Source: Saprospiraceae bacterium (GTDB taxonomy: Bacteria; Bacteroidota; Bacteroidia; Chitinophagales; Saprospiraceae). From it: DNA of 64,000 nt. Each line of letters starts with the position of its first letter. Position 1 is the first letter of the stretch. The stretch spans positions 1 through 64,000 of the forward strand of contig JAJTER010000005.1 in the NCBI GenBank assembly GCA_021299835.1. Direction: 5' to 3'. Position numbers and translations under genes: made by a program. The notes under the pieces were generated by a model. That model searched no databases and was not told the origin of the DNA. It was given only the letters and a program-made list of their open reading frames with translations. Shown piece by piece: positions 36,825-48,115 of this stretch.

Positions 36825-39569
36825 TTATTTTTTATCGAAGGCTACAGAAATGATGATTTCCTGTTCTTCATCATGTCTTTTCTTAAATCCTGTGGCAGGT
36901 GATGCTGCTCTTCTTCTTGATATTAATCGGAAAGGGATATCAGGTAAAGAGAAGGAGACGTGTCTCCAGGCTCCCATGTTTACTGGTTCCTCCTGAACCC
37001 AGCAAATTTCCATGGCTCCAGTATATTTTTTCTCCAAAAGTTCGCGAATCTGTTTTTCAGGAAGAGGATAGAGCTGCTCTAATCGTATAATAGCTATGTC
37101 GTCTCTTTTTTCCTCTTTCTTCCTTGCAGCTAAATCGTAGTAAATTTTTCCAGAACAAAATAATACCCTAAATACCTTTTTACCATTTTTTGCGGAGATT
37201 TCAGGGTCATCAATCAATTCTTTGAACTTCGTTGCTCCTACAAAATCTTTGAGTGGGGAAACACATTCAGGATGTCTTAGCATCGATTTAGGTGACATAA
37301 CCACTAAAGGCTTACGGAAAGGAAAGGCTAATTGCCTTCTAAGTAAGTGGAAAAAATTGGCAGGCTGAGTTACATTGGCAATAATCCAATTCATCTCGGC
37401 ACAGTTTTGAAGAAAACGCTCCAATCTGGCACTGGAATGCTCAGGACCTTGTCCTTCATAACCATGGGGTAATAAAAGTACGAGTCCACTTTGTCTGTTC
37501 CATTTACTCTCGGCAGACATAATATATTGATCAATAATAGTTTGTGCGCCATTATAGAAATCACCAAATTGTGCTTCCCAGATGTTTAATGCGTGGGGCG
37601 TTGCCAGTGAAAAGCCATATTCGAAGCCTAAAACAGCAAATTCTGATAACAAGGAATTGAAAATTCTGAAAGTGCCTTGTTCGTTCGATAACTTGCTAAG
37701 TCTGTTATATTGAGCATTCGTCTCGGAGTCAAAAAGAACGGCGTGTCTATGGGAAAAAGTACCCCTTTTCACATCCTGCCCACTCATTCTAACATCTTTT
37801 CCTTCATTAAGGATCGAGCCATAAGCAAGTAATTCTCCAATAGACCAGTCCAATTTATCCGCTTCAACCAACTTGATTTTATCCTCAATCAGACGCTTCA
37901 TTTTTGGTAGCGGCTTGAAGGAAGAAGGAATTTCATGCATTTTGTCCAAAAGATCCTGGAGAACGCTTTTATCCAGACCAGTTACCGGGGTATTTTCAAA
38001 ATTAGCATACGTTGAGCGAATCATTTCCTTCCATGCTTGCTCAGGCTCCTGCATAATATAAGGCAGATTGTGTTCTTTCACCTCATTGAGCCTTTCTTGC
38101 AACATATTCCAAAAGTCTGCTTCTAATTCATCGGCAATCTTTTTCTCGAGTTCTCCTCTTTCTACCAGTCTTTTCAAATAAATCTCCCGGGGATTTGGAT
38201 GATTATTTATGATGGAATACATGTCGGGTTGGGTAAATTTTGGGTCGTCCCCTTCATTGTGCCCGTGGCGGCGATAACAAACCATGTCTATAAACACATC
38301 TTCATGGAAAGTCTGCCGATATTCTGTTGCTAGCTCAGCTGCAAATACAATAGCTTCAGGATCGTCACCATTTACGTGAAATACTGGGGCACCAATGGCA
38401 TTGGCCGCTGCCGTACAATAGGTGGAGGAGCGGGCCTCTTCCCAGTCGGTGGTAAATCCAACCTGGTTATTTATAACAAAATGTAAAGTTCCTCCCGTGT
38501 AATATCCAGGAAGTTTACTCATTTGAACAGTTTCATAAACAACGCCTTGTCCGGCCACAGCGGCATCGCCATGTATCAATAGTGGCAAAATACAATCGTA
38601 ATCTTCTTTATAAAGGACATTGGCCTTCGCTCTTGCAAAACCTTCAACCACAGGGTTTACCGATTCTAAATGTGATGGATTCGGCGCTAATTCAAGATGA
38701 ACGGTAATGCCATCAGGTGTTTTTACCTGAGAAGAATAGCCTAAATGATATTTTACGTCGCCATCACCAAAACTTTGATCAGGAATAGCAATGCCTTCAA
38801 ATTCATTAAAAATATGTGTATAAGTCTTACCTAAAATATTGGCAAGCACATTTAATCTTCCTCTATGGGCCATACCCATGATGACCTCCTTGGTGCCGTG
38901 GGAGGCTGCATAGTTAATGATGGCATCTAAAGCGGCAATCGTGGCTTCACCTCCCTCCAGGGAAAAACGCTTTTGTCCAATATATTTGGTGTGAAGGAAT
39001 TTTTCAAAAATGACAGCGCCATTCAATTTTTCTAATATCCTTTTCTTTTTTTCAATGGATAGTCCATATTGATTTTCAGGACGGTGGTTTTCAATCCTAT
39101 CCCGTAACCATCTGCGTTTGTCGCGGTCCTGAATATGCTGGAATTCAAAACCAATATGACCGCAGTAAATTCTATTCAGGTGTGATATAATTTCTGACAA
39201 AGTAGCCTGTGCAGGTAATCCACATTCTGTTCCTGCTGCAAAGGAGGTAGAAAGATCGCTTTCTGATAAATTGAAATCCTCTATTTGTAATTTTGGATGA
39301 CGATCTCTTCGCTGCTTGATGGGATTGGTCGTGGAAAGAAGATGTCCACGAGATCTGTAAGCGTTAATTAACGCAACTACCTGAAATTCTTTTGTTGAAA
39401 AATTCGTTCCGGAGGTTCTCTTTTCTATGGTCGAAGATTCTGCAAATTCAAAACCTTTGAAAAAATGATACCATTCAGGATCTATCGATGTAGGATTTTC
39501 TAAAAATCGTACATACATCGATTCAATGTAGGCTGGATGGGCATTGCTTATAAATGAAAAATCACTCAT
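36825..39569 (-). CDS. sucA: 2-oxoglutarate dehydrogenase E1 component
   Basis: VIMGMAHRGRLNVLANILGK, HGDAAVAGQGVVYET, WEAQFGDFYNGAQTIIDQYI. Confidence 0.97.
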   Translation of the reverse strand: MSDFSFISNAHPAYIESMYVRFLENPTSIDPEWYHFFKGFEFAESSTIEKRTSGTNFSTKEFQVVALINAYRSRGHLLSTTNPIKQRRDRHPKLQIEDFNLSESDLSTSFAAGTECGLPAQATLSEIISHLNRIYCGHIGFEFQHIQDRDKRRWLRDRIENHRPENQYGLSIEKKKRILEKLNGAVIFEKFLHTKYIGQKRFSLEGGEATIAALDAIINYAASHGTKEVIMGMAHRGRLNVLANILGKTYTHIFNEFEGIAIPDQSFGDGDVKYHLGYSSQVKTPDGITVHLELAPNPSHLESVNPVVEGFARAKANVLYKEDYDCILPLLIHGDAAVAGQGVVYETVQMSKLPGYYTGGTLHFVINNQVGFTTDWEEARSSTYCTAAANAIGAPVFHVNGDDPEAIVFAAELATEYRQTFHEDVFIDMVCYRRHGHNEGDDPKFTQPDMYSIINNHPNPREIYLKRLVERGELEKKIADELEADFWNMLQERLNEVKEHNLPYIMQEPEQAWKEMIRSTYANFENTPVTGLDKSVLQDLLDKMHEIPSSFKPLPKMKRLIEDKIKLVEADKLDWSIGELLAYGSILNEGKDVRMSGQDVKRGTFSHRHAVLFDSETNAQYNRLSKLSNEQGTFRIFNSLLSEFAVLGFEYGFSLATPHALNIWEAQFGDFYNGAQTIIDQYIMSAESKWNRQSGLVLLLPHGYEGQGPEHSSARLERFLQNCAEMNWIIANVTQPANFFHLLRRQLAFPFRKPLVVMSPKSMLRHPECVSPLKDFVGATKFKELIDDPEISAKNGKKVFRVLFCSGKIYYDLAARKKEEKRDDIAIIRLEQLYPLPEKQIRELLEKKYTGAMEICWVQEEPVNMGAWRHVSFSLPDIPFRLISRRRAASPATGFKKRHDEEQEIIISVAFDKK

Positions 39570-39707
39570 TTTATATTCGCACTTTAAACGTTTTTAATCA
39601 TCATGCAAATAAAAGGTACTTTCAGACAAATATCAACTTTTCAAGCATATATAATTGGGGTTTATTTTTCTTTTGCTCAAACTTTTTTGGTGTTATTATT
39701 TTTATTA

Positions 39708-39739
39708 TTTGGATTTATTAAGTGTTTTGTTTACTTTTG
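39708..39739 (+). promoter_or_regulatory. Bacteroidota-type promoter of rpsT (TTTG-N20-TACTTTTG)
   Basis: TTTG 39708-39711, TAnnTTTG match 39732-39739, 33 bp before ATG. Confidence 0.6.
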
Positions 39740-39771
39740 CCCTTCGATTAAAATGTTAAAAAAATATAGCC

Positions 39772-40029
39772 ATGGCAAATCATAAATCTGCTGCAAAACG
39801 CATACGTCAAAATGCTAAGCGCCGTTTACAAAACAGGTACTATAAGAAGTCCGCTCGTTCTGCTATAAAGAAGCTTCGTCACATGTCTGAATCAGCTGAG
39901 GCTGGCTCTTTCTTAGTCAAAGTGGTGCAGATGATTGATAAATTATCAAAATCAAACACCTGGCACAAAAATAAAGCGGCGAACCTTAAAGGTAAGTTAA
40001 CTCGTTTCGTTAACGGTTTAGCTAAATAG
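39772..40029 (+). CDS. rpsT: 30S ribosomal protein S20
   Basis: MANHKSAAKRIRQNAKRRLQNRYYKKSARSAIKKL. Confidence 0.97.
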   Translation: MANHKSAAKRIRQNAKRRLQNRYYKKSARSAIKKLRHMSESAEAGSFLVKVVQMIDKLSKSNTWHKNKAANLKGKLTRFVNGLAK

Positions 40030-40052
40030 TATTTTAGTTTTTTAGAGTGAAT

Positions 40053-40090
40053 AAAAAAGTTCTGATATCAAGTTATATCAGAACTTTTTT
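40053..40090 (+). terminator. Rho-independent terminator of rpsT
   Basis: aaaaaagttctgatat-caagtt-atatcagaactttttt perfect 16-bp stem plus T-tract. Confidence 0.9.
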
Positions 40091-40209
40091 TCATTTTTTA
40101 CCATTTTATATGAATTAAATAGGCAATATTGACCCTGGGCCTTTCGTTAAATCATTACTTTTTTTAACTTAGCACTGCCTAAGAATTATCAATCTTTAAA
40201 AATATATTA

Positions 40210-41343
40210 ATGGCCATAAATTCAGCAAACTCTGGGGTGCAGAGATATATCCGCGGAGTGGTTGTAGTTGTGTTGTGCTTAGTGGTGTTTAACCTTAATA
40301 GTCAGGATATTCACTTCTCTCAGTTCTATATGTCCCCTCTGAATTTGAATCCTGCCATGACTGGTGTCATGAATGGCAATGTTCGACTTACAGGAAATTA
40401 TAGGAATCAGTGGGCCAGTGTTTTAAGAGATAAATCGTTTCGTACTTATTCTGTTTCTTATGATCAGCGATTTGCCGTTGGACGAAATGATTTCTTTGGC
40501 GTGGGTGGTACCGTTTGGGGAGATAAGGCGGGAGATGCCGGCTTCGCTACCCAAACAGGTAAGCTATCCTTTTCCTACAGTAAAAAAATTGGAGGTTATC
40601 GCGATAAAGCAAGTTATGTGGTGGTAGGTGCAGAAGGTGGTGCAGCTCAACGAAGTATAGATTTCTTGAATCTGCGTTGGGGAACCCAGCACAATGGTTC
40701 CGGTGGTTTTGATCCGACAATAAGTTCAAACGAAACCGGGTTCAATATAGATAATTTTATATTCGCTGACATGGCCGCTGGTCTCCTTTGGTTTAATGTT
40801 TTAAATAAAAATACAAATTATTATATCGGCGGAGCTTACCACCATTTAAATCGACCAAATCAGGCATTTTCAAGCACTAATGTTGCAGGTGTTAATGTTA
40901 GAAATACCGATTTGATTTTTACCAGAATTACAGTTCACGCAGGAGGAGAATTTCCCGTTGCTCAAAATTTAGGGGTTCTTCCAGGTATTATTTACATGAA
41001 ACAAGGTCCCGCTTTTCAAGTGAATGGGGGTAATAGTTTTCGCTTTACCCTAAATGATAATCCCGGAGAATATCAGGCTTTTCAATTGGGTGTATGGGCT
41101 CGTATCTCTTCCAAAGATAATGGAACAAACGGTACTGTTGCCACAGAGAACGGAGGTGTACTCGTCGATGCAGCCATTCTCTCTGCACGATTCGATTTCA
41201 ATGATATGAGTCTTGGATTCAGTTATGATATTAACGTCTCACCTCTAAGAGCTGCTTCAAATGGTCAGGGTGCCTTTGAATTTAGCCTGCAATACAAAAT
41301 ACTCGGAAATACTAAAAAATCTGTGTATTGTCCCGATTTCTAA
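40210..41343 (+). CDS. PorP/SprF-family T9SS outer-membrane protein
   Basis: DIHFSQFYMSPLNLNPAMTGVMNGNVRLTGNYRNQW signature. Confidence 0.95.
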   Translation: MAINSANSGVQRYIRGVVVVVLCLVVFNLNSQDIHFSQFYMSPLNLNPAMTGVMNGNVRLTGNYRNQWASVLRDKSFRTYSVSYDQRFAVGRNDFFGVGGTVWGDKAGDAGFATQTGKLSFSYSKKIGGYRDKASYVVVGAEGGAAQRSIDFLNLRWGTQHNGSGGFDPTISSNETGFNIDNFIFADMAAGLLWFNVLNKNTNYYIGGAYHHLNRPNQAFSSTNVAGVNVRNTDLIFTRITVHAGGEFPVAQNLGVLPGIIYMKQGPAFQVNGGNSFRFTLNDNPGEYQAFQLGVWARISSKDNGTNGTVATENGGVLVDAAILSARFDFNDMSLGFSYDINVSPLRAASNGQGAFEFSLQYKILGNTKKSVYCPDF

Positions 41344-41362
41344 TCTCTAAAATCTACTTATC

Positions 41363-41740
41363 GTGTTCTCATCAAAAAACAAAACAGAAGAAAAATCTAA
41401 CATCTCCGCTATTCCTTCTCCGAATGCTTTTAATACACTCGCAGTAGGTACCGTAATTGACGGAAATGTTAGTTCTGCCAGCGATATTCGGGTAGATGGT
41501 TCGATTTTTGGAAATTTAACCTGTGATTCTAAAGTAATTATTGGTCCAAGTGGTATTATTGAAGGCGATGTAACCTGTGCCAGCGCACATATAGAAGGTA
41601 AATACAAAGGAAAATTAACCGTCGGTGATGTATTGAATATCAGAGAAAATGCCGTGGTTACAGGGGATATAATTACCCAAAAATTAATCGTACAAGCCGG
41701 GGCTTCTTTTAATGGTTCCTGTGTCATGAAAAATAAATAG
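41363..41740 (+). CDS. Bactofilin-family polymer-forming protein (GTG start)
   Basis: NTLAVGTVIDGNVSSASDIRVDGSIFGNLTCDSKVIIGPSGIIEGDV. Confidence 0.93.
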   Translation: MFSSKNKTEEKSNISAIPSPNAFNTLAVGTVIDGNVSSASDIRVDGSIFGNLTCDSKVIIGPSGIIEGDVTCASAHIEGKYKGKLTVGDVLNIRENAVVTGDIITQKLIVQAGASFNGSCVMKNK

Positions 41741-41754
41741 GGTTCAACCAAAAA

Positions 41755-41970
41755 ATGAAAAAATCATCTAGTACTCATTTTATGAAATACGCCGGAATGG
41801 CTTTTCAAATGGGTGCTATTATTTTATTCTCCGTGCTCTTAGGGCAGTATCTGGATAAGGTCTTAATTCTTTCCTTTCCCTTGTTTACCCTCATATTCGT
41901 TCTATTCGGAACCTTCGCCTCTCTTTATCTGTCGCTAAAAGACTTCATTACGCCCAAAAAAGGTAAATAG
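41755..41970 (+). CDS. AtpZ/AtpI-family small membrane protein
   Basis: YAGMAFQMGAIILFSVLLGQYLDK two-TM pattern. Confidence 0.85.
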   Translation: MKKSSSTHFMKYAGMAFQMGAIILFSVLLGQYLDKVLILSFPLFTLIFVLFGTFASLYLSLKDFITPKKGK

Positions 41971-41973
41971 ACT

Positions 41974-42363
41974 ATGACACGTCAATACCGTGATGCTTAT
42001 TCTTCCTTTATTGTACTGTTTGTGGTCGCCCAGCTTACTGTCTGCTCTCTTATTCTCTTCTTTTCAAAACATTATATTCCAAATTCGAACGTCGGATGGG
42101 TCGCTAACGCTTACTTTTCTCTATTTTCTATCGTTATTTATTTGTCAGCACTGAAAAATCTTTCCCTCTCCGCTGGTAATGCTTTTATTAGAATCGTTAT
42201 GGGTGGAAGTGGGATTAAAATTGGCGGCGCTATCTTAGTTCTCCTCTTAGTACATCTGTTATTACAACCCCTCGAAAATCCCGAGATTATTTTGTTCCTT
42301 ATTATCTACGTTCTTTTTGCTATATTTGAAACCTACACTTTGACGAAGTTGAATAATCATTAA
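41974..42363 (+). CDS. AtpI-like hypothetical four-TM membrane protein
   Basis: Hydrophobic helices; position following atpZ. Confidence 0.6.
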   Translation: MTRQYRDAYSSFIVLFVVAQLTVCSLILFFSKHYIPNSNVGWVANAYFSLFSIVIYLSALKNLSLSAGNAFIRIVMGGSGIKIGGAILVLLLVHLLLQPLENPEIILFLIIYVLFAIFETYTLTKLNNH

Positions 42364-42373
42364 ATTTTTATTT

Positions 42374-42862
42374 ATGGTCAATAACCAACCTTTTTTATTA
42401 GATGTTAATGCCGGCCAATATACCTTTCAACTCACTGATGTAGATAATATTACGTTAAATGATTCCGATGTAATTAATCAAATTATTCTGGATAATAATA
42501 AATCAAAGTTAGTCTCTGTAAAGGAGGTAAACCATGAGCTCAAAAGATATCAAATTCAAATAGATGGACGTACCTACCAGGTTCAAATATCAGATGCTGT
42601 GGACCAGCAAATATTAAAAATGAACCTGAAATCTAAAAAATCAAATCAATTAAAAGAATTAAGAGCACCTATGCCCGGATTGGTCAGGCAAGTTAATGTC
42701 CAGGTGGGTGATCAGGTAGATTCAGGTGATGCCTTATTTATTCTGGAGGCTATGAAAATGGAAAATGTATTGAAATCTCCGGTAAATGGTATTGTTTCTG
42801 ACCTATTCGTAAAACCGGGAGAATCCGTTGAAAAAAACCAGATTCTCCTCAGTTTTAGTTAA
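42374..42862 (+). CDS. Biotin carboxyl carrier domain protein (acyl-CoA carboxylase type)
   Basis: Biotinylation motif LFILEAMKMENVLKSPVNG. Confidence 0.9.
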   Translation: MVNNQPFLLDVNAGQYTFQLTDVDNITLNDSDVINQIILDNNKSKLVSVKEVNHELKRYQIQIDGRTYQVQISDAVDQQILKMNLKSKKSNQLKELRAPMPGLVRQVNVQVGDQVDSGDALFILEAMKMENVLKSPVNGIVSDLFVKPGESVEKNQILLSFS

Positions 42863-42871
42863 AATTTTTTC

Positions 42872-44944
42872 CTATTTCTTATTTTGTACCTTGCTGAACG
42901 CGTCTAATCCGCAACGTAGAAAGTTCGCGTACGTCTCCACATCAGGAGTGTATGCCGCAGGTTTATTTAACAGCTCTCCCGATGGAGAAAGTAAAGCGTA
43001 GTAAGGCTGACTATTTGTGTTGAAGTAGCTTGTTTGTAGATTAGACCACTTGTTTCCAACAGTCCTCAATTTTCTGGTGCTTCCACTCGCTTGTGTTACC
43101 GTTATTTGCTCATCCTCAGGTAACAATGTTTTATCGTCGACATATAAGGAAATAATAACATATTTATCGTTAAGTAAAGAATATACATTGGGGTCTGGCC
43201 ATACATGTTCTTCCATTTTCCTACAGTTCACACAAGCGTACCCTGTGAAATCAATCATTACGGGTTTATTTACTGATTTTGCAAAAGCTAAGCCAGCTTC
43301 TAAATCCTTAAAGCAATTTAAATTATGTGGGCAGTCACAATCATACACCAAACTGTAACAGGTAGGTGGCGCCATTCCACTTAAAGCAGTCAAAGATTTA
43401 TAAGTTCCGGCACGTTCGTCAAATCGAAAACCAGACACTAAATACGCTACAAATAATATACTCGCAAAACCTAAAATTTTATGTGTAAGGCTTCTTTTAT
43501 CCTTTTTTGATTCGTGGCCAATGCGGATAACACCAAATAAATAAAGAGAGAGGGCACTAAAAATGATAATCCAAAGGCCTAGAAAAATTTCGATTTTCAC
43601 CAATCCCCAGTGTTTTACCAAGTCTGCATTCGAAAGGAATTTGAGGGCAAGCGCTAATTCTAAAAATCCTAAAACGACCTTCACGCTGTTCATCCAGCCG
43701 CCTGATTTTGGTAGTCTGTTCAATAGGCCAGGGAATGCTGCGAATAGTCCAAAGGGTAAGGCTAACGCTAATCCAAATCCTCCCATTCCTACGGTTAATT
43801 GCATGGCTCCAGATGATGATGACATCGTTCCCGCCAAAAGAGAACCTAATATAGGGCCTGTACAGGAAAAGGATACCAAAGCCAGGGTCAGGGCCATGAA
43901 AAATATACCTATTATTCCTCCAACGCCTTCGGCTGAACTCGCTTTATTGGTCCATGATTCCGGTAGGGCTAACTCGAAATAGCCAAAAAATGAAATAGCA
44001 AATACGATGAATATAACAAAAAAGAATACGTTTAGTCCAACATTCGTGGAAATATCATTGAGTATGTCAGGTTGTATGCTGTCCATTAAATGAAATGGAA
44101 TACTTAGCAAAACATAAACCATGAAAATGAAAAAGCCATAAAGAAATGCATTGATTATACCTTTCTTTCTATCTCCTGATCCTTTGGTAAAATAACTTAC
44201 CGTGAGCGGAATCATAGGGAAGACACAGGGAGTCAACAAGGCTAATAATCCTCCTAAAAAGCCCAGAAAAAAAATATTGAAATAAGAATCTGTTTCAGAT
44301 GATACCGTGGTTTCATCCGTTGAACATTCATTTATGGGTTTTCCTGGCTTTGTTATGGAGAAAATACCTGTTTTTTCAACTTGAGTGGGCGCTTGATCTG
44401 TTTCTGTTATAGACGGAACGACCGATGTTTCGCTCTCCTCAGTTTCTGAACTTGTTTTTTTTTCCTCACTGTCAATGGATTCTTCCTTCGAAGCCGTTAC
44501 CTGAAATGAAAAGTTAGCTTCCCCCGGTGGAAGGCATCGCTCTTTATCACAGGCCATAAATTCTACATACCCGGTGATTGGTTTTGTTGGATCTGTTACC
44601 CTTATTTTTTGTTTGAAAATGATTTTACCGGATAACTTTATTACGTTCATTCCGAAAATATCATCGAAACCCTTATATATGTTCCCTTCCTCCAGTGCTT
44701 TACCAACTAAGGTGTAATGGGGACCTTTGTCCCAAATGATGCTCGTCCGTATTGGGCCATCATCACTTTCCAAATATTGGGAATAAATGTTCCACCCTTC
44801 ATCTATCTGAGCGATAAATTGAAGCTCATACTCATTTTTAGCTGTGTTCTTCCATTGGTAATTCCAACTTACAGGATTGAATATTTGTCCATGTAAGTTA
44901 ATGATCAAACCTAAAAAAAAAGCTAAGGATATAGATAGTTTCAT
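42872..44944 (-). CDS. DsbD-type thiol:disulfide interchange protein
   Basis: ORF 42872..45052, probable start [10 protein letters not shown] at 44944; [35 protein letters not shown]. Confidence 0.93.
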   Translation of the reverse strand: MKLSISLAFFLGLIINLHGQIFNPVSWNYQWKNTAKNEYELQFIAQIDEGWNIYSQYLESDDGPIRTSIIWDKGPHYTLVGKALEEGNIYKGFDDIFGMNVIKLSGKIIFKQKIRVTDPTKPITGYVEFMACDKERCLPPGEANFSFQVTASKEESIDSEEKKTSSETEESETSVVPSITETDQAPTQVEKTGIFSITKPGKPINECSTDETTVSSETDSYFNIFFLGFLGGLLALLTPCVFPMIPLTVSYFTKGSGDRKKGIINAFLYGFFIFMVYVLLSIPFHLMDSIQPDILNDISTNVGLNVFFFVIFIVFAISFFGYFELALPESWTNKASSAEGVGGIIGIFFMALTLALVSFSCTGPILGSLLAGTMSSSSGAMQLTVGMGGFGLALALPFGLFAAFPGLLNRLPKSGGWMNSVKVVLGFLELALALKFLSNADLVKHWGLVKIEIFLGLWIIIFSALSLYLFGVIRIGHESKKDKRSLTHKILGFASILFVAYLVSGFRFDERAGTYKSLTALSGMAPPTCYSLVYDCDCPHNLNCFKDLEAGLAFAKSVNKPVMIDFTGYACVNCRKMEEHVWPDPNVYSLLNDKYVIISLYVDDKTLLPEDEQITVTQASGSTRKLRTVGNKWSNLQTSYFNTNSQPYYALLSPSGELLNKPAAYTPDVETYANFLRCGLDAFSKVQNKK

Positions 44945-45073
44945 TGAACGAATAAATTTTAAAATGATTGATTGGTAAGTTTGATAACGCAAAATTACAA
45001 AACAAATTATTAGCTTAAAGTAACCTCTGTTACATTCAATAATATGAAACAAACGTTTTTAAAACCTAAAATG

Positions 45074-45781
45074 TTAAGAAAATACTTTGGAACTTGTTAG
45101 CAGTGATTCAAATAACTTAAGTCCATCAGTGTTGCCTACCATGTCATTTGCCGCCCGTTCAGGGTGTGGCATCATGCCAAATACGTTTCGTCCGATATTA
45201 CATATTCCAGCTATATTATCAACAGATCCATTTGGATTGGATGGTGCATCTACATTTCCTGAAGCATCACAGTAGCGAAATAAAATCTGGTCATTTTGTT
45301 TCAAACCTGCTAAGGTAGCTTCATCAGCAAAATAACGACCCTCTGCATGGGCAATAGGAATTTTTAAAGCCACATTAGGCGTAAGTTGTGCGGTAATTAC
45401 ACTTTGATTGCTTGAGGGTACAATGTGAACATTCTTACAAATAAATTGCTGATTTTCATTTCTGAGGAGGGCGCCTGGCAATAAACCAGCCTCACATAAT
45501 ATCTGAAAACCATTACATATCCCCCAAACTAATCCTCCCTTTTCTGCAAAAGAAATAACGGACTTCATTATAGGCGAAAATCGGGCAATAGCGCCTGATC
45601 TTAAATAATCCCCGTAAGAAAATCCTCCAGGTAAAATAATACAATCCCCCAGTTCAAGTCCTTTTAAATCTTCATCTTTATGCCACAATTTGATGGTTTC
45701 CATACCAAGATAGCTGGAAAAAACCTCAAAAACGTCCTCGTCACAATTGGAACCAGGAAAAACAACAACGCCAAATTTCAT
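45074..45781 (-). CDS. purQ: Phosphoribosylformylglycinamidine synthase subunit PurQ
   Basis: [45 protein letters not shown]. Confidence 0.96.
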   Translation of the reverse strand: MKFGVVVFPGSNCDEDVFEVFSSYLGMETIKLWHKDEDLKGLELGDCIILPGGFSYGDYLRSGAIARFSPIMKSVISFAEKGGLVWGICNGFQILCEAGLLPGALLRNENQQFICKNVHIVPSSNQSVITAQLTPNVALKIPIAHAEGRYFADEATLAGLKQNDQILFRYCDASGNVDAPSNPNGSVDNIAGICNIGRNVFGMMPHPERAANDMVGNTDGLKLFESLLTSSKVFS

Positions 45782-45798
45782 ACAGATAAGAGTTGATT

Positions 45799-46782
45799 TT
45801 ATAAAAATAATCCTACATAATGGCTAACCAATAACCCCAGAATCAATACAAAATGAAAAATTTCAGCCAATTTAGGCTTCATAGATATAAATCCTAAAGA
45901 GGTTAATAGTCCTAATGGTAAGGAAAGTAACAGATAAACATCTTTACCTTGCTTTGGTAGCATAAATAATACAATAAAGGTAATACCTAAAATCCAATAC
46001 ATTATGTTTATTCGTTTCCTCGATTGTATAATTTTTCGATACGCAATATTATTGTAGGAAAAAATTAAAAATATAACAAGACAAATAAAAACAAAGTAAA
46101 GTAACAGATTTATATAATCGAAAGGGGTTACGAGAAAGTTGGGCGTTTTGAAAATTGCAGTAAACTGAAGTTTATAGAATAAGTCAAAGCTGTTTTGCCA
46201 GTAATAATAAACGCCAGCAAAAAATGGAGGCACTATAAAACCGCATATTACCATAATCCTTTCTTTGATACTGTAAGTTCTTAAAATGCTTAATGCTATG
46301 TATATGAACAAAATAAGATAAATCGATGGTGGAAAGAATAAAAAGGAAATACCCGATAAGAGCCCTGCATTGAAAATATGATCAGCAGCTTTAGGCTGAT
46401 TGTAGGTGCCAAGTAGAATATATAAAATAAGTATTATTAATGTATTAACAAAATGGAAGGTGGATAAAAATAAAAAATAGGGGGAATAACAACTGAGTAA
46501 AATAATAAATAGGCCAGGAAAAACGGTTGATGCATCGGCTAATCTATATTTATTTACTATCTGATTTCCCAGCGCAACCTGTATAGCCAGCAACAATAAT
46601 ACAGTAATTCTTGCCCCAATGCCCGAGTGACCGATTAGATGGCTTATTTCGTTCATTAAAATGCCGCTCTGGCTGGGTTCCCAAACGGGAACATGCATGT
46701 ATATACTGGAATGCCAAATAAATGCAAAGGAAAATCCTAAGATACTTGCTAATATTTGGTTGGTTCTAAAAAGTTGCAGCAC
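45799..46782 (-). CDS. Polytopic membrane protein (DUF6427-like)
   Basis: Multi-TM, '[19 protein letters not shown]' start pattern; family assignment tentative. Confidence 0.6.
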   Translation of the reverse strand: MLQLFRTNQILASILGFSFAFIWHSSIYMHVPVWEPSQSGILMNEISHLIGHSGIGARITVLLLLAIQVALGNQIVNKYRLADASTVFPGLFIILLSCYSPYFLFLSTFHFVNTLIILILYILLGTYNQPKAADHIFNAGLLSGISFLFFPPSIYLILFIYIALSILRTYSIKERIMVICGFIVPPFFAGVYYYWQNSFDLFYKLQFTAIFKTPNFLVTPFDYINLLLYFVFICLVIFLIFSYNNIAYRKIIQSRKRINIMYWILGITFIVLFMLPKQGKDVYLLLSLPLGLLTSLGFISMKPKLAEIFHFVLILGLLVSHYVGLFL

Positions 46783-46861
46783 TGCAAATGTTTTAAGTTA
46801 TTTTAAGTTCGCGAAATATAAGAAATTTATAGCTCATTCACCCAAAAACATAGCAGCTTTC

Positions 46862-47999
46862 CTATGAAAGCGTCTTTTCTTTTGGGTTACTTGCATAGCA
46901 AAGGTAATATTTTTCAATGCCTCCAGGCGGTAGAGGATAATCAACACAGTCCGACATTGGCTTGACAACCCCCTCCTTAGTTAGAATTTTAATTTCCTCC
47001 TGCGCATAGGAATATGCCCGATTGCTCTCCTTTCCACTAAATAGTAAAAAGGATATTTCTTCGTCAGCACCTTTCCACCAGCTTTTCAGGTTAGATTCTT
47101 CTATCAATAATCTTTCTTTTGAAATGGGAACATCAGAAAATTTTAATTTGAATAATTCTCTGTTCAAAAGAGATTTACATATAAAAGAAAGCAAAAGGTC
47201 TTTCTCATTTTGCCATTCTTTTATGGCAGAAAAGAGGTCAATATCATCTAATGCCGCAAATTTATCTAATAAAAATAAAGTGTTTTCCGATAAATGCTCT
47301 TCCGTAATTTCATTGTCCATAAAATATTTTAAGGAAGACGGAATATATTGTAACTGATTTCTTTTATGTAAAATTCGAGCTCTTTCTATGATCTTTATTA
47401 ACATATTTTCAGCAGCTAACACGGTCTTATGTAAATAAACCTGCCAGTACATTAATCTTCTGGCAATAAGGAATTTTTCTAAACTATAAATACCTTTTTC
47501 CTCCACAACTAACGCTCCATCTGAAACTGAAAGCATTTTTATAATCCTGCTATACCCGACAACCCCTTCCGTAACTCCCGTAAAGAAGCTATCTCTGCTT
47601 AAATAATCCAGCCTGTCTACATCGAATTGTCCGGAAACAAGTTGTGAAAGAAAATATTTAGGATGGGTACGCCGGAATATCGAAATGGCTTCTGTTAACT
47701 TTCCTTCAAAGGTTATATTCAAAGCTTCCATAAAGGCAATAGACAGCTTTTCATGGGAAACTTTAATTAAGGTGTTTTCTAAGGTATGTGAAAATGGACC
47801 ATGCCCAATGTCATGCAATAAAATGGCAATGCAAGCAGACGGTGTGATGTGCGCCTGGATAAACATAATGAGCCAGGCTTACCTGTTTTATTCGGGATAA
47901 CCTTTGGAAATAGGGGTGGTTTATCAAATCAAGCAGAATACCTTCGGGTATTTGGATGAACCCGTAAACAGGATCATTGATTATTTTTGACTTTTGCAT
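46862..47999 (-). pseudogene. HD-domain phosphohydrolase gene, interrupted (internal deletion plus frameshift)
   Basis: N-terminal fragment 47811..47999 (IINDPVYGFIQIPEGILLDLINHPYFQRLSRIKQVSLAHYVYPGAHHT) and C-terminal fragment 46862..47866 (SACIAILLHDIGHGPFSHTLE...) lie in different frames with the usual linker and first HD-motif histidine segment missing. Confidence 0.8.
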
Positions 48000-48115
48000 A
48001 AGTCGATGAAATTTTTTAAAGCAATATTTAATCGCCCATGGCCGTTTTAATCCGTATTTTAACGGGAAATTACTTATAATTGTTTCATTCTTATTATTTA
48101 CTTACTTTAGCTATT

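Noticed and set aside
39603-39785. 60-aa ORF between sucA and rpsT
   Set aside because: Overlaps the well-formed rpsT promoter and the start of rpsT; composition is low-complexity hydrophobic, no family motif
43563-43982. 139-aa ORF antisense to dsbD
   Set aside because: Lies wholly opposite a strongly conserved coding region; its sequence is the shadow of that gene
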